DNA from: Atherix ibis
Taxonomy: Eukaryota; Arthropoda; Insecta; Diptera; Athericidae
Length of the DNA stretch: 64,000 nucleotides
Assembly (NCBI GenBank): GCA_958298945.1
Contig: OY282607.1
Span: forward strand, 50,569,020 to 50,633,019
Reading direction: 5' to 3'
In this document: positions 13,201-28,200 of the stretch, piece by piece
Position numbering within the stretch: position 1 is the first letter of the stretch
Layout: each line of letters opens with the position of its first letter
The notes under the pieces: generated by a model
Database searches by the model: none
What the model was told of the DNA's origin: nothing
The model's input: only the letters and a program-made list of their open reading frames with translations
Made by a program: the position numbers and the translations under genes

Positions 13201-16200
13201 TTGAAGTGCTTCGTGGATTGGAAAAAAAGTTGGCACAAGTGTATAATATCTGGTGGGGATTACTTTGAAGGGGACAAAATAGATATTCATGAATAAATAA
13301 ATAATTTTTGAAAAAACACAAAATTTGCGATACTTTTCGAACAGACCTTATTTAATATAAGTTAAAATATTTTTATCCAATTTAAAAAAAGAAAAAAAAA
13401 CGATTCCACTGTAGCTGAGGTAATATAATTTTGTTTAGTCGACTTTTCAAACATTTTTTCTTGCAAATGTTACTACTTATTTCCATATTTGAAACATTAA
13501 TAATGCCAGTATAATTTTCTGTTTGTACTCTTCTTCTCCCATCCCCGTAATAATATTAAAATTCTCATTACAATTATTGGAACGGGAATGCCTTGTGGTC
13601 TAATACTCTAGTCTAGCTAAGGTAACCACAATGTGATGGTCTAAGAAGACATTAGATGGATGTGGGGGGAGGAGAGTTTTCGTGGAAAATTAATAATGTA
13701 TAAATGGTATTATTGTCAATAAGAATTACCGTAATTTGTTTTTGAAACTTTTCGACACTGATTGATTGTCAGCAATTTTTCTATCATTCACTCGTCGTAA
13801 TTGGTTGTCATGCCTGGGCTATTGAAATGAAAACAATTTTTATATCTAATCAAGCTTTGTTATTAAGGAAAAATTTTTGTTTTGTTCGATAAAAAAATAG
13901 TAAATTTTTAGAATTGTTTTCAGGTAACTTTTAAATAATATAAGTAATTTACTGTTACTTAAAGCAACTACTTTGCATTAAAGTTAGCAAGCTTTAGCAG
14001 TAGATTTGTGTAATAAGAAGAAGTAATATTTTTCTACAGAATAATTTGTTATTTAGTTAAAACTATTTAAAAATGATACTTTAGCTTTTGAGGAGAAACG
14101 CAAATAAATCCTCATCATTTGATATATAAAAAGTTTGACCGGAAACAGAAAAAACAACAACTGTTGATTCAGCAGGTTTTTTTCTCTGTATTTTTGTGCA
14201 ACAGATCGACCAAAACACCTGTTCAAGATAATTTATCATCGCATGGGCAGAACCTGATGTCGTTCTTTACGATAGGCATACTAAGATTCTTTCCTTCCCA
14301 TAAAACTGTTCGTGCATAGTAAAGAGAACACTTTGTATAAATGGAATTTTTTTGTATACACATAACATATACGTATCTACAATATATAAAGAAGAACTAT
14401 CGCAGTATCATTCTCCAGTTACTATGATTGAATTGCAAAATAATCTCAAGATAAAAAATGAATTAAATGCAAAAAAAATTCCATACGTGGGTAAAAATTA
14501 GTGTACGTTTTTTTCCAACAAATCGAAATAGTGTGAAAATATGGTTTTTGTTTATATAACATTTTTAATTTATAAATAATATTTTGTTCAAGTTTATCTT
14601 GGATTTATTTGAAGTGCTTATCAGACACTTCAATGCAACTCAGAATTTATTAGAAAATAGCAAAAAACTGTGGAAGGCTCAAAAACTTAACAACACATTA
14701 TATCGGGTTGTTCGGAAAGTAATTTCGTTTTTTTTTATAAAAATGAAAGACGATTTTCTAATAGTGAATTAATATTTTATTCAATTAAATATTGTCCAGT
14801 CTGATACCATCTTTCTGGCAGTACCATGATTCCACGGTTATCAAGTTTTTGTTCTTTGCTTGCAAAAAACTGATCTAAGTGATTTTTGACCTCCTCATTC
14901 AAATTAAATATTTTACCATTTTTGACCTCCTCATTCAAATTAAATATTTAAAGAATGTTGTAAAGACCGGAACAAATGATAATCGGAAGGTGGTAGGTCT
15001 GGAGAGTATGGTGGATGTGCCAGATCCCATCCAAGCTCTAAAAGCTTCTGCCGAGTGGTCAAACTTGTACATGGTTTCATATATACCCTTGCTATTAACC
15101 AATTCTGGCCTTTTTTCTTTGAGATGAACCGACTCAAATCACTTCGAAAGCCAAAGAATGGTTTATTTAAGAATAAACGATTTCTTTGGATTTCGAAATG
15201 CTTTGAGCCGGTTCATCTTTTATACTCCAGGATCTTTTGCGTCAGGATCATTGTTGTAGCCAATACATTTCTCGTTCCCAGTCATAATACGCTTCAAAAA
15301 TGGATCATTTTCTTGGCGTTTGAGAAGCAATGCGACGGCACAAATTTTTTTCCATAAGAAATTGAGGAACCCATATGTCGAGTTTTGAGATTAAACCTAT
15401 GCCGAAAATGCTGTTTTTCACTTTCCATATTTAAAAGTGTATCAACCAAAAACTACTTTGCAGAATCAATCAAGCAAGCCTTGCTATATCAGCTGTCAAA
15501 ATACTTTTGATTATACGGCTTAAGTGTGAAGTTGGTTGTGAAAACTATATAATTAAGTCCTCTGTTTCCGAACTAATTTCCGAACAACCCAATAGAATTA
15601 ATGGGCCTACCAATTAGAACTTCTTTTACAATAAGTTTAAAATTGGCTATTTTAACAGTTCTGTCATTTAGTTTTTTTTAATGTTCAGAGTAGAACCATT
15701 TATTATAAGAGTCTTCAATTTTATTCGAAAATTGTACTAAAATAATTCAAATTCATAATAAAAATTTACGATATTTTTGGTTATACTGATCGTCCTATCT
15801 AAGTCTACACACTCGAGAATCTGATGAGAAAATTTTAGTCTACTGTTTTAGTATAAAATATACCAACAACCAAATAATTTCTAACATCAAAATTTAGTTG
15901 AGTGTAATTTTGAATATGGTGCCAGTTTTTAAAAAAAAAATCATCTCGGACTAAGAGCATTTTCACTTAGACGGCTTTGTTAATAAGCAAACTTGTCGCA
16001 TTTGGGTACCTGAAAATCTAAGAGCAGCTTTTGAACAATCATTAACTGGTTACAGTTACTGTCAATAAAGTGCACTACCGAGATATTGTAACCAATTTTG
16101 TACAGCCTATTTTTGAACAGATGTTCACAAGTTGTGGTTTCAACAGGATGGCGCTATAGGTTTACTCAAAACAAAATTCAATACGCGTTGGAATTCTTCC

Positions 16201-19200
16201 GAAAGATAAACACAAATTCAAGAGGTCAAAACTAATATCAATGTGCGTCATCAACGCAACAGAGCCACAATTATGCAAAAAAATTATCAAACATTTTGTA
16301 AAAATGATCGATGTCTGCTAACCCAGTTGTTTTGAATATTTGCCCGATATTGGTTTTTATACAGACGTGGGAAGTCGCTGCGACAAAAGGGAAAGTCTAC
16401 TTGAGTCATCTAGACGAGGCCATATTTGTAAGATCCTGGCAATTAATCTATAAATGCGCAGGCCTTGAAAAATCATGTCAGGGGCAGTATGCGGACCGCA
16501 GGCTTCTACTTTCATACACCTGCTCTATTGGATATCAGAACTCAAACCTCTTCTTTAATCAAATATCCCAGCGCAGGATCAAAATGTCTTCATATATTTT
16601 TTGCGGAAGGATCACATTTCGTAGCAGAGAGCACCTATTTGTCTTCTGGGTTGAAATAAAATAGTCATTACACCAGATATCAATTTATTCGCTCTTTTCA
16701 AAGCAAAATGAAGACTGCTGCGAATTGTCTGACGTCAATTTTATGATTCCGGCCATATTTTAATAGGAAAATGACTTAAATACGGAAAAATACTAACAAT
16801 CTAATTTTTCTAATAAATTTAATTACTGCCAATTTTATTTGACTAGATACTCGTATGATTAACAAGGAATTATTTTTTTGATGGATAAATTGGAGGTTCG
16901 GTACAAAACATACTAACAACAGGCCTCGGTTAGTAAAAATGTTGTAGAAGATCCAGTTTTAGCAGAGAAGTGAGTGAAAATGTTGTAGAAGATCCAGTTC
17001 GAAATATTACATGTGAATGTAACCCGCGTGCATTATCTTGATGATAAAGAATTTTTACTTAGTCAAATGCGTTCATTTTGTCTTAATTTCATTATTCAAC
17101 TAGTCTAAATAATGCCGCATAATATAATCCTATTATCATGTTTCCTTTTTCAAGATAGTCGATATAAATTATATCATATGCGTCCAAAAAAATTGAAGCC
17201 TTAATCTTTCCTGCCGAGAGAATCGTTTCTGCGCCTTCTCTGGTTTTCGTTCGCTAGTAGAAGCCCATTATTTAACTGAATTTTGATTTCTAGTGTGGAA
17301 TGGTGAATCTTCAAAATGTCTTACGCTCCATTAAAGTTGTTATACACACACACGTTTTCGGTCAGATGCTTACAAACATTGGTACTCATCTCGTCGATAG
17401 CTTTGTTATACCCAAAATTTTATGTAATAAGTTGTCTACACATTTTTTTGGAGATGTTTACCATGTCAGTTATCTCATATGCTTTAGTTTGCTGATTTTT
17501 TACAACAATATCATGAATTTTATTAGGCATTTCTTCGGTGGTAAACCACTTCTGTATCATTCCTAAATTGAACGTTTTGGCCGTTGAGTAAATCACTTAT
17601 GTATCATCGTTCATACGATAAGAAGGAGCTCCTATTATACTTTTGCGAGTTTGATTTTAGTTTGGTATATTGTTTTTTTGCATCAAAAATAGTATTTTAT
17701 TGACACACGAAATTCACTTGTTTCTATGCTAATAAAAAATACTGTCAAAACTAAACTAATGAACAAATGTTTATAAAATTTTGTTTGCCGTATTTCTAGA
17801 AATAGCAAATAATAAAAAAAATATTGTTATACTACTATCCGGTACATTTCTGCATTTGTCAATGACTTATCATCTTGCCCTCGTAGAGTTTCTAGGCAAA
17901 ATCTCCATTATCCATACAATTTAAATATCCATCTCACCCCTGTCGGATAAACCTTATTTTAGGTATTTTTCTAGCTGATAATCTAAAAAAGCAAAGGTTC
18001 TTGCTGAGAATCTAAGTTTTCAAAAAATAAATCAGGACTGGCACAGACGGTAACTAGGTTTGCCTTTACGATGAGAAAATGGCAAGTGCCGGACTGAATC
18101 TTTGACGTTATGTACTTGATTTTTGTAACTAACAATAAGTTTTTCCTCTTTTCGTAGACTATTCCATACGATGAATGTCTCGGACAGTACTCCAGATCCT
18201 TTTATTTGGCTTTATAATTTGATCATGGTTAACTTATTTAGGATAACAAACCCTCTTATGATTGTAGAAAGTCTTAGCCTTGACTTGGCTTAAAATAGCT
18301 AAATAAATGGCTTTAAAATAGATGAAGACGTGAAGAAGTTGATGTTCATATTAAAAGTACTTTTTGAAAAAGAATGGATTGATCCACTACTCCATACTTG
18401 ATTCACTGTTTCAAAGGATCATAAATAGCCACGCAAAAAGTTTGCAATCTTTAGTAATGCGATTAGATCAAATTGATTTTCTATTTTCAATTCAATTGTT
18501 GAATATTTTTGAAATTTCTTACCTACTTTTAGAACTTTTTAAACAGTCTCTAAGCAATTATTCTAAATTTCCATCTCAGAAGTTATCGAACTGTGCTGAA
18601 TAGGTTGACGTCTTAAAATTTCTCCTTGTTGACAGTTTAACCACAAATAAATAATTTATAACGATGCTCAGTTGGCTGTGCCTTAACTAGTATATCATTG
18701 AACTCAACGCATACACGTATGGGCACTCTTACCTTAAAAGATTTTCAAAAGTTAAACTCCATACTACCATAGACTGTTCTTGCATTTTTTATAAGAATAA
18801 AATATTTGATCATATAGGATGTATTCAGTTACTTGATTCTCAGTGATTACTTTCTAGAGATTGCTTATAACAGTAAACTTCTGTGTGATGGATCAGAACC
18901 GCTGTTTATACATACACGTATATTCTGAAATCTCTCCAAATTGACAATCGTGAAGAAAAATAATTTTAAAATGACCTCTACTCAGTCCGTAAAAATCAAA
19001 TCAATAATTATAAATAAAAGTTAAATGTATAACACCCACTGAAACAAAGAGACGGTAACTGGGCAAAAACAGACAAAGAAAATGCTGAAGTATTTGCTAA
19101 ACATTTGGTAAATACTTTTGCTCCACATGATGATATAGAAGACCTATCGCATACTAACAAAATCATCGAAGAACTAATGTTCCCAGACCCCAAGGAGTCT

Positions 19201-22200
19201 TCCTCCCAAAAATTTTTAAGCCATCGGAAATTCTGCGCCTTCCCAATAAAAAAGCTCCTGGTTAAATTCTAATAACAGCTTCTATTCTGAAGCAAATTTC
19301 CCCAGAAGCTTTAGTTTTAATTACATACATTTTTAATAGTATCCTGCGCACAACCTATTTCCCTTTACACTGAAAATTTACTTTCATTAAAATGATTCCT
19401 AAGCCAAATAAACCCATCAATTCTCCTTCCTCCTATAGGCCTATCAGCCTCTTACCAATTCTTTATAGGATTTTTGAAAAACTCCTATTAAAAAGACTCT
19501 ACCCAGTTCTAGTTTATGAAACAATTATTCCTGATCACTAATTTGACTTCCGATCTGAGCACTCCCCTATCCAGCAATGCCATCGTATAGCATCCTCTCT
19601 TCAGAGGAAAGAGAATTTTTCAGGAGTATTTTTAGATATTTCCCAAGCTTTTGATCGTATGTGTATGTGGCATCCTGGACTCCTCTGGAAACTCAAGAGC
19701 TTTCTTCCTTCAACATACTATGGTACCTTATCATAAATTATTGTAATTTCTCTCCCGACGACATTTCCAAGTTGCAATTAACTCAGAATCCTCGAAAATA
19801 TATCCTATTCTAGCTGGAGTCCCACAAGGTAGTATCCTTGGTCCCATTTAATATAATATTTATACCCATGATATCCCATCTGATCCTACTACTATCATTG
19901 CTACTTATGCAGACGATACGGCCATACTTGCTACCCATACAAATCCTGACATGGCTTCCAACAATTTATAATTCCATATGCACAACCTTTAATCCTGATT
20001 TAAGAGATGTAGAGTGAAGGTAAATAAATAGAAGAGTGCTCACATTACTTTTACACTTTATCAAGGGAAACCTACCCCTTTATACCTTAATAGCAACATG
20101 ATTCCACAATATGATAAAGTATGTTATTTGGGACTTTACCTGGACAAGATATCAACATGGAACCCTCATACGAGACTATGAAGTCTATACTAGACTAGAC
20201 GTTACCGCCAACTTCTTAGATTACTGGACAAACGCTCGAAATTAACAATCAAAAGTAAACTTCTAATCTACAATACAATTATAAAACCTATTTGGACATA
20301 TGGTATATACCTATTTGGACTAATCTACGATACAATTATAGAACTTATTTGGACGTACACATATGGAATTGAACTTTGGGGTTCAACGAAACGTTCAAAT
20401 TCCTATCGCGTCCAGGCCTTACAATCCAAGATCCTCCGTAAAATGTTTGATGCCCCCTCATCATATCCTATCATCATAATCCACTTGTGAGAGAATTGTC
20501 GTATACTGCACTCCCGGAAATACTCATCGGAGACTTATGTTAGGAGACAATGGCCTCGAAAGTTTCTAGAGGACTCTAACTTCAATTAGTTAGAGAAATG
20601 CCGATGGGTGTTTACTCCCACTTCATGACGCATAATATTGTAAATTAAAATGTTATGTAAATCGGCTTGTTACAATAAAAATGTAGTTGCAGATAAAAAC
20701 AAAAATTTATAACAACTGAACCCGTTACTCGAAATCCAAATTATATAATTAACTTCACTAAATTATTATACAGATTCACCATATATCTATAAGGATATAA
20801 ACACTCTACACTATTTTATGCAGTTTTTCAATATTTTTGTATAAGAATAAACTTGATCATTTCTTAAGTAAAAGAAACTTGAAAATTTTTTGTGTATATT
20901 ATTTTCATAAATCTTCATTTTATTGCTATTAAAATTTTCTTTACTAAAACTTAAGTTTTTCTTATACTAATTAATTAATTCTAATTCCAGCTGGCCGCCG
21001 TGAATCATGCTCGAATGAAGGTGAAGAAGTTAAATTAGATTCAATACGAAATTCACGCTGCTTTAAGTGTATATGCCAGGTAGGTCTATATTACTCCAAT
21101 TATCATAAACTACAATATCTAACATAAAGTCTTCATCGAATTCGAATTATTTTCATTATAAAAATTTGTTTTTATTTTTATTACTAACAATCGAGAATAA
21201 TTAGTTATTGCTTAACATTTTCTTTTAAGTGAATACAAAGTAGACTTTGAGAAGATATTTCAGAATTATTTTCCAAATAAACTTATTTATTCTGTAAAAA
21301 CAATAATTCAGATTATACTCTGGCTATTAAATAGATGCGTACTTACTAAATGTTAACTCATATCTATCGATAGTTCTGTGGGGGGTGATTAAACTAAATA
21401 ATTTGCAAAGGCAGACGAAAATTCGCTCTACATAGTAAAATTAGATTCAGACTAGATCCAATTTTTTAGTCGTAAAAGTTTTCTTTTCAGTTTCCTGCGG
21501 TGTTTAGAATAACAATAATTAAATTGATTTCTTCTAATAAATCTCGTAATTCATTTCCCCATACGATAGTGATTACCCGCTGGGAGATTCGCATTTCCTT
21601 TCCAACAAAGCAAAATAAAAACTTTGGCGAATCAACTCAGATTTTAGTACTAAAAGTATACGCATGAAGGACTAGAAATGGATGCAAATATATAAAAGGA
21701 AAATTAGTGAAAATATTTATCAGGAAAATTACTGAAAATGGGGATTAAATGGTTAGCAACTGTTGAAATTGCCAACAAACCACATCAGAGTTTTCTTTTG
21801 ATATTCTTGTTAAATTTAATGCGAACTTCTGTGTCCGCTTTCTAAGAATTTAAAGTCTATCCAATTAAAAAAGAAACTTCATTTTTTTTGTCTACCATAT
21901 TCTGTAAAAATACATATTATATTTTATGAGGTTTGAATTTGTATTTATTATAATCAATCTTTTCGTGTGCAGAACCAAAAATTTTTCGAAGAATATGCCA
22001 GTAACTGCAATTTTACGAGTATGGCCATAATTTTCGAGCAAAATAATTTCGATTGATTGAATTAGGATCTGTTGATCGTCAGCAGCCATGGGTGCATTTC
22101 TTCCTCCATTTATTATCGGCTGCGATCCTTGAACCCGAACGCTACTACCTTATATATATATGCTCTAGATTTCTTAGATAGGATCGCCCCCACCTAAACG

Positions 22201-25200
22201 AATTCTGTATCTTGCATCTGCCATTTGGCAGCAACGTGGTGGTTGTGGTTAATACCCATGTCGCGGGTACGGTCTTCTGATCGCAGGTGGGAGGTAACTG
22301 GCAAATGTAGCAATGCATTGCACTTATCTCGGGCACTGTCACTGCTTATGACAGTAGAGGTTTACATAGTCCTCGCCACCAGCAGGTGGAGGGTCAGCTT
22401 GTAACTGATTCTATCTGTTAACTGCCAGTAATGGTGGTGCGTTGATTGAGCGTATCTCGATTCCTATAGTCGTAGGCGACTCGTGGTCTTGAGGTTTGGA
22501 CAACCAGGTCACGTTAAATAACAATTTCTCACTGTATCTTGCATCTGTGGACTTCGATACAGAGCGGTGAAAGTCCTGTCCAAGGGTGTATTTCTTCCAT
22601 GTGCAATGTATGCGTTGCGTGTATGGGGTGACATTATGCGCCACCAGTATGCAAGGGTGGGCATAAATTCAATTCAGCGTCTGACTTTGTATGCATGTCT
22701 GAATGTATGGTGAACCGTGTCAACCGATGCGATGAAGGTTCTCATGGGAGAAATTCCATGGGACCTGAAGTTGCTGCTTGGAAGTATTCACTACCGTTTC
22801 CGGTGGGGCATATCGCTTGCTGGTTGTCCGGTTATGAATGAAGAGGTTCAGGATCTTAGTTCACGCCAGCGGCGTGTACTGGTCCTGAATAGAATGTGTG
22901 AAATTTGGCAATGTCGCTGGGATGAGAGTGTGAATGCAGATGGACGCACATGTTCATTTCGGATGTGTGCTTTGCATCCGCGTATGGATGTGAATTTGGT
23001 CTGTACCTTGGGTATTTACTCACGGGACACGGTAGTATGAATGGGTTCCTGTACAGGTGTGGTCTAGCTGCTGAGGCTAGATGGCATTGTGGGGTGGCGG
23101 AGGAGAGTGCCAAGCACCTTCTTATTGAGTGTGGTCTGTACGGGGATTTGCGAGACTTAGGTGCATGTGGAATCGTGGTGAATGATGAGAGTGTGGATTT
23201 CAGTGGTGTGTTAGGTATGAGAGAAGGTTATAAATGTTTCAGTTGTTTTGTCGTGTCAAGGTTTGTGAGGAGAGCGAGAATGACACGGAAGGTGGCTCCG
23301 ATCGGGTAAAAGACCAAGGTTTATTCCGGTTGTACTTTCGGGCCTTGGCGAGCCCGCGTACCTGAGCTGGCTTAGCGGTGCCTAGAGATTCACAAGATTC
23401 TTTACCGTAGCACAATGAGCGGAGTACAAACCGAAGTACTCTTAAAACAAAAATTGGTACCACGGGAATCGGCGTGCTCCATGATGTTAAAATACACTGT
23501 GTCCGATAATGATGAGGCGCCTTAGGCAGCAATGTGATGGCTGTGGTTAATACCCATATCGCGGGTACGGTCTCCGGATCGCTGGTAAGCTATACTGGTA
23601 ATTATCTCGGACACTGTCACTGCTAATGACAGTAGAGGTTTAGAAAGGACTCGCTACTAAAAGTTGGAATAATCAGCTTGTAAATAGTTACTGACTATAA
23701 ACTACCAGTAATGGTGGTTCATTGATTAAGCGTAACTCAATCCCTATGGTCGTAGGCGACCCGTAGTTTTATGTTTAATGACAGATAAGTCATGTTAAAT
23801 AATATAATATTATTGTATCTTTCATCACCCCGCTAATTGGTTACTTCCGGGTGAATAGTAGAAGTATAAGATCTATGGTAGACGTGGCCTACTGGTCTTG
23901 GCGAACTTATAAGGTTCCTTAACGTAGCTCTTTGAGCATAGAGTATCTACCAGATACTCTTCAGGTGCCCGGACGTGGTGAGGAGACTTTGGCTAAAATG
24001 TGGTGGCTGTGGTTGTCACCTACACCGCGGGTACAGTATTATGCCTGAAGCTGAAAGATGGCAGTATCCGAGGTGCTATCACTGCAGACGATAGTAGTAG
24101 CTTAGGTTGGCCTTTCTATCAATATGTGTAGTTAGGTTAACTAGCTTGTAACTGGTTACTGACTGTTACCAAATGGATCTACCTGTGATAGGTGCAGCGG
24201 GTTTAAAGACAGGACCATGTGGTTTCACAAATGTGCGTGGAATAACGAGGCGAGCGGTCTATAGGTTTAGACCGTTTACTATTGGAAGTGACGGATGGTA
24301 AGGTGAAATATTTGTCTACCTCATGTGGAACACCAAAGATGATTAATGTTGAATACGTGGTAGAGATGGTAAACAGACCAGTTGTCATAGAGGCAACTGA
24401 TGGGGTTCGAGATGGCGGGAATTTGATGGAGTGTTCCTTCCATGGGGTAGAGCGTTGGATTGAACCGAGCTAGGTTGATGTTGTGGGAATTAGATGCGTG
24501 CAACAATCTGGATCTAGTCAGCTGTGCGGGCGAAATCCATTACTAGACAGGTCTGTTTGCCCGTTGATTAGGCGACTCGTGGTATTATGTTTAACGATAG
24601 ATTAGTCGCGTTAAAACACATAACAATACTATATTTTGCATTACTGCAGTCTATTGAGTCTTATTTTGTCGAAGACGTAGCGCAATAATCTATTCATAAT
24701 TAGGAAACCATATATTCTTCAAGGAATTCTCTTTTCTAACGCAATTAACAATTTGAAATGTTTAGTGGTTCCGATCTAGATTCCAATGGAAACAAGAGAA
24801 TAATTAAGGCTTAAGTATTGGCTAGCAGTAGCTTCAAGCTTATAATGATAAGTCTAGACTAAACTAAATCAAAACACCAGTCCGATAATCTTTGTTTTTA
24901 TGCTGTTATTGAGTGTTATCTTTGACTTCAGTAGGAGAATGACCTGTCTTTTTCAGAGCTGTCCTTTTCTATTTACGTATGACCTATGTTATACTTTGTC
25001 AGTGACACTGATGCTGCCACACTGTGCTTGAATTTTTCTACATTATTTTCAGCAGCCTCTCATTCCTAACTTATATGAAAAATCCTTCTTAACAATAAAA
25101 CTTGCGAATGGTAAATTAACAATTCATATCTTTAAATAAATAATCAATCGACAATATTTTTTTATCATGTTAATTTAGTAGAACTAGTCAAAAATAAAAT

Positions 25201-28200
25201 AATATGCCTTTAAAAAAATTAAAATCACTATTTTTATTCTATTTAGTGAATTTTTTAAGAAAAATCTTTCAAAAATTAAAGAAATCTAATCATTTTCTAT
25301 TTATTTTTCCTAGAATTCTCATCATTCTATTACTTTTCATATGGAAAACATTATTTTCAAGATGTAAAAGTATAATTTAAAATTTAGCAATAAAGAAATA
25401 TGTAAAAAGTTAATGTTTAACCAATTAATTTTTGTTATTCTGTTTAGTACAATAACTACAATATTTAAGTAGTTTTTCTACAATAATTTTGATTGCAATA
25501 CAAAATATTAAATGGAAGTGTGTATTCTACAAAAAAAAAACATAATTCTGCTGATCTGTAAGGCCAACAATTTCTCATAGTTTCAACATAATTCACTATT
25601 GAATATTTCGAATTTTTATAGAATGTTTACCTTAAATATTTATGCTCAGAATAATGTGCAATAAATATAAACACAATCAATAATAAAATTACACAAAGTA
25701 GTAGTGCCTTGAAAATACTCTTTTAAATAGCTGAATGCCATTATTTATAATTGTCTTCAGGTGATTTAGTAGAATTTTTTTTTTCCTAACTATGGAAAAC
25801 TAGCCACAACAATGGTTTGGAATTTTATTCAAGAATAAAAAGCTTTAAATATTCTTCCATATTTTTCCAAAAGAAAAACAACATTTTATTTGCTATTTTC
25901 ATCGTCATTTCGGATAGGAATTTATGCATAGTCGATTCTTTACTGAATTTTGGAACGTTACCTAAACAAAAGGGTCCGAAATGTAAAAAAAAAGCTTATG
26001 CCAGTGAAATCATAATCTTAACTTTCCCATATATTTTTTAAATGCTAATAATATGTGAGAAATTACCAAACATTAAGAAACTAAATTATGAGTTGAAAAA
26101 CGACAAGGAAATATAAAACTACCTGTATTCAGGGTCAGCTAGAAAATGGGGTCTTTGACTTGGAAAATTATAAACTCTGTTAAGTTTTTTTTTTTTTTTT
26201 TTGTTTTTATTGCCTGTTGATGCTACTTAGTGGAGAGAAATAGAGCTTAAAGATGTTATGTTTGCAATTCAAATGCTTTATAGTTTATATATAAACTATA
26301 AATAAATCCTTTTCAATAATTCAGAAGATCTGATCAACCAACATAACTCTAAATTTAAAGTTTATGTGTCTAAAAAAAAACTTACTAATAAATATATATT
26401 GAAGAAATTTACTATTTGCTTAATTTCAGGAATTTTGTAAGCACCAGCATTTAATGCTGTAAATGTCATAGAATAATATCTACAGTTATTTATTGATTTT
26501 TTTCAAGTTATTGGCTTGGAATTTATAAAAAAAGCTGAAGAAATTCAAATATCTAAAATTTTAAATCAATTAAAATGCACATTTTAAGAATACCGAGAAA
26601 CGGCTTTATCTTTCAATGCTTAGTATCAAGATAATGATCCAAAGACTGTAGTAAGCAGTCCAATAACCCAGCAGGACCTTACGACAAAACTTATTAAAAT
26701 ACGGAGTGAAATTACTCCAAAATCAGTGGCAAAATCGATTGAAAGAATGCTGAGCACATAAATACATTTGTATATCCTAATTTAAAAAAAAAATAAAAAA
26801 AATTGATTATCCAAAAAAAAATTGCTAATTTCATAATTTTATATTTAGATCACGAAAATGAAATCTTTCCCGTATTACCGTTAATGTGCATACTATTTTC
26901 ATGATTTTATTTCGCAAAATGGTCAAGTACGTTAATTAGAACTTAACTTCTATAATCGATTAATACCAAAGCTTACATACCAGACTCCCAAAATGGGTTT
27001 TAAAATTATGCTACAAAGTTTGATCGTAAGTGTAAGTTATCCTTAACGGACTGATAAAACCCTTATGGACTAACGGCATTGAATTTGGCCATTCTCTAAG
27101 CGTTCCCCATTTCTGTCCATTTCATTTGTTATTTCAATCCAATAACGTTTTTTGAAAAATAAGTTAAACCATTTTCATCTAGAGATCACAAAAAATCCAA
27201 GGCATCTATTTTCTGTATAAATAATAAAAATTAACTAAAAAGAATTTAAAAAAAAAAAACAAAAACAAATATTAAAATTTGCCATATAATTTTTGTAAAA
27301 CAAAACGATTAACATAAACTTTATTATTTTTTTTTTTTTAAATTATTTTAAGAAGAAAAATTTTGATTAGATAATTATAGTTTGATTTAAAATATTGACC
27401 AAAAATCCTCTATTAAATTTCACACCAAAACTATAGACCATCAAATTGTATAAATAATTTTTTTCTCAATAATTTCTATTGGTTTGAACCCGGAACTTTA
27501 CAGCTTTCATAATTACCTACGCAAAATTTTGCTTTTCAAATGACCTTTAAACCCCTCTTCTACAATGCTTTTTAACTTAATTTTCATAGTAACATAATGT
27601 AAGCAAAAATATAATAGGCAGAATAATTGATGTGTAATATATCTTATAGAAAAGAGACACCAACTTACTATAGTATAAGAAAAAGATAATTTATGAAACA
27701 AGATGTGTAATCTGTAAAAACTGAATTTTTAAATAGCAAAAATGAAAGAAAAAATTTAAGATGTTTTTCTTTGGGCTTCGTAAGGCTTACGTACGTGAAT
27801 ACAATAAAAGCTCTTTGAAAACTGAACTTCATTGGCACGAATATGTATTTCCTATAAAGTGTACGAGTATATGCACGTATTTATGCTTTATGGATACGAA
27901 GTGAGAAGTTTTAATTATTAAAAAGGTTTAAACTCAGGAAGAGCAAGAGAAATTAAAATATGAAAATAAAAGGGGGGGGCCGCAATAAATGAAGAGAGGA
28001 AAAGCTTTTTTGAAGTTTAATTTACGATCAAAGAGAAAAATATCAAATTTATTCTTATAGTCCATCAATTTTTTTTATCTTTCGAGTTAGTTTAATTTTT
28101 CTTGCTTTTTTATTATTTTTCTATAAAAAAACAATTCACAGTTTATCAAAAATAATTACTCCCAGATTTGTATTCGATTTAATACTCAGAATATTTTGAT

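Noticed and set aside
16311..16664. 117-codon plus-strand frame after the DDE remnant
   Set aside because: No recognisable domain, overlaps another frame of similar length, and lies in transposon debris.
22717..23309. Separate small plus-strand genes of 107 and 119 codons
   Set aside because: They are two frames of one frameshifted R1-like ORF2 C-terminus.
27480..27510. tRNA B-box-like GGGTTCAAACC on the minus strand
   Set aside because: No A box, no cloverleaf and no suitable spacing; it lies in AT-rich sequence.
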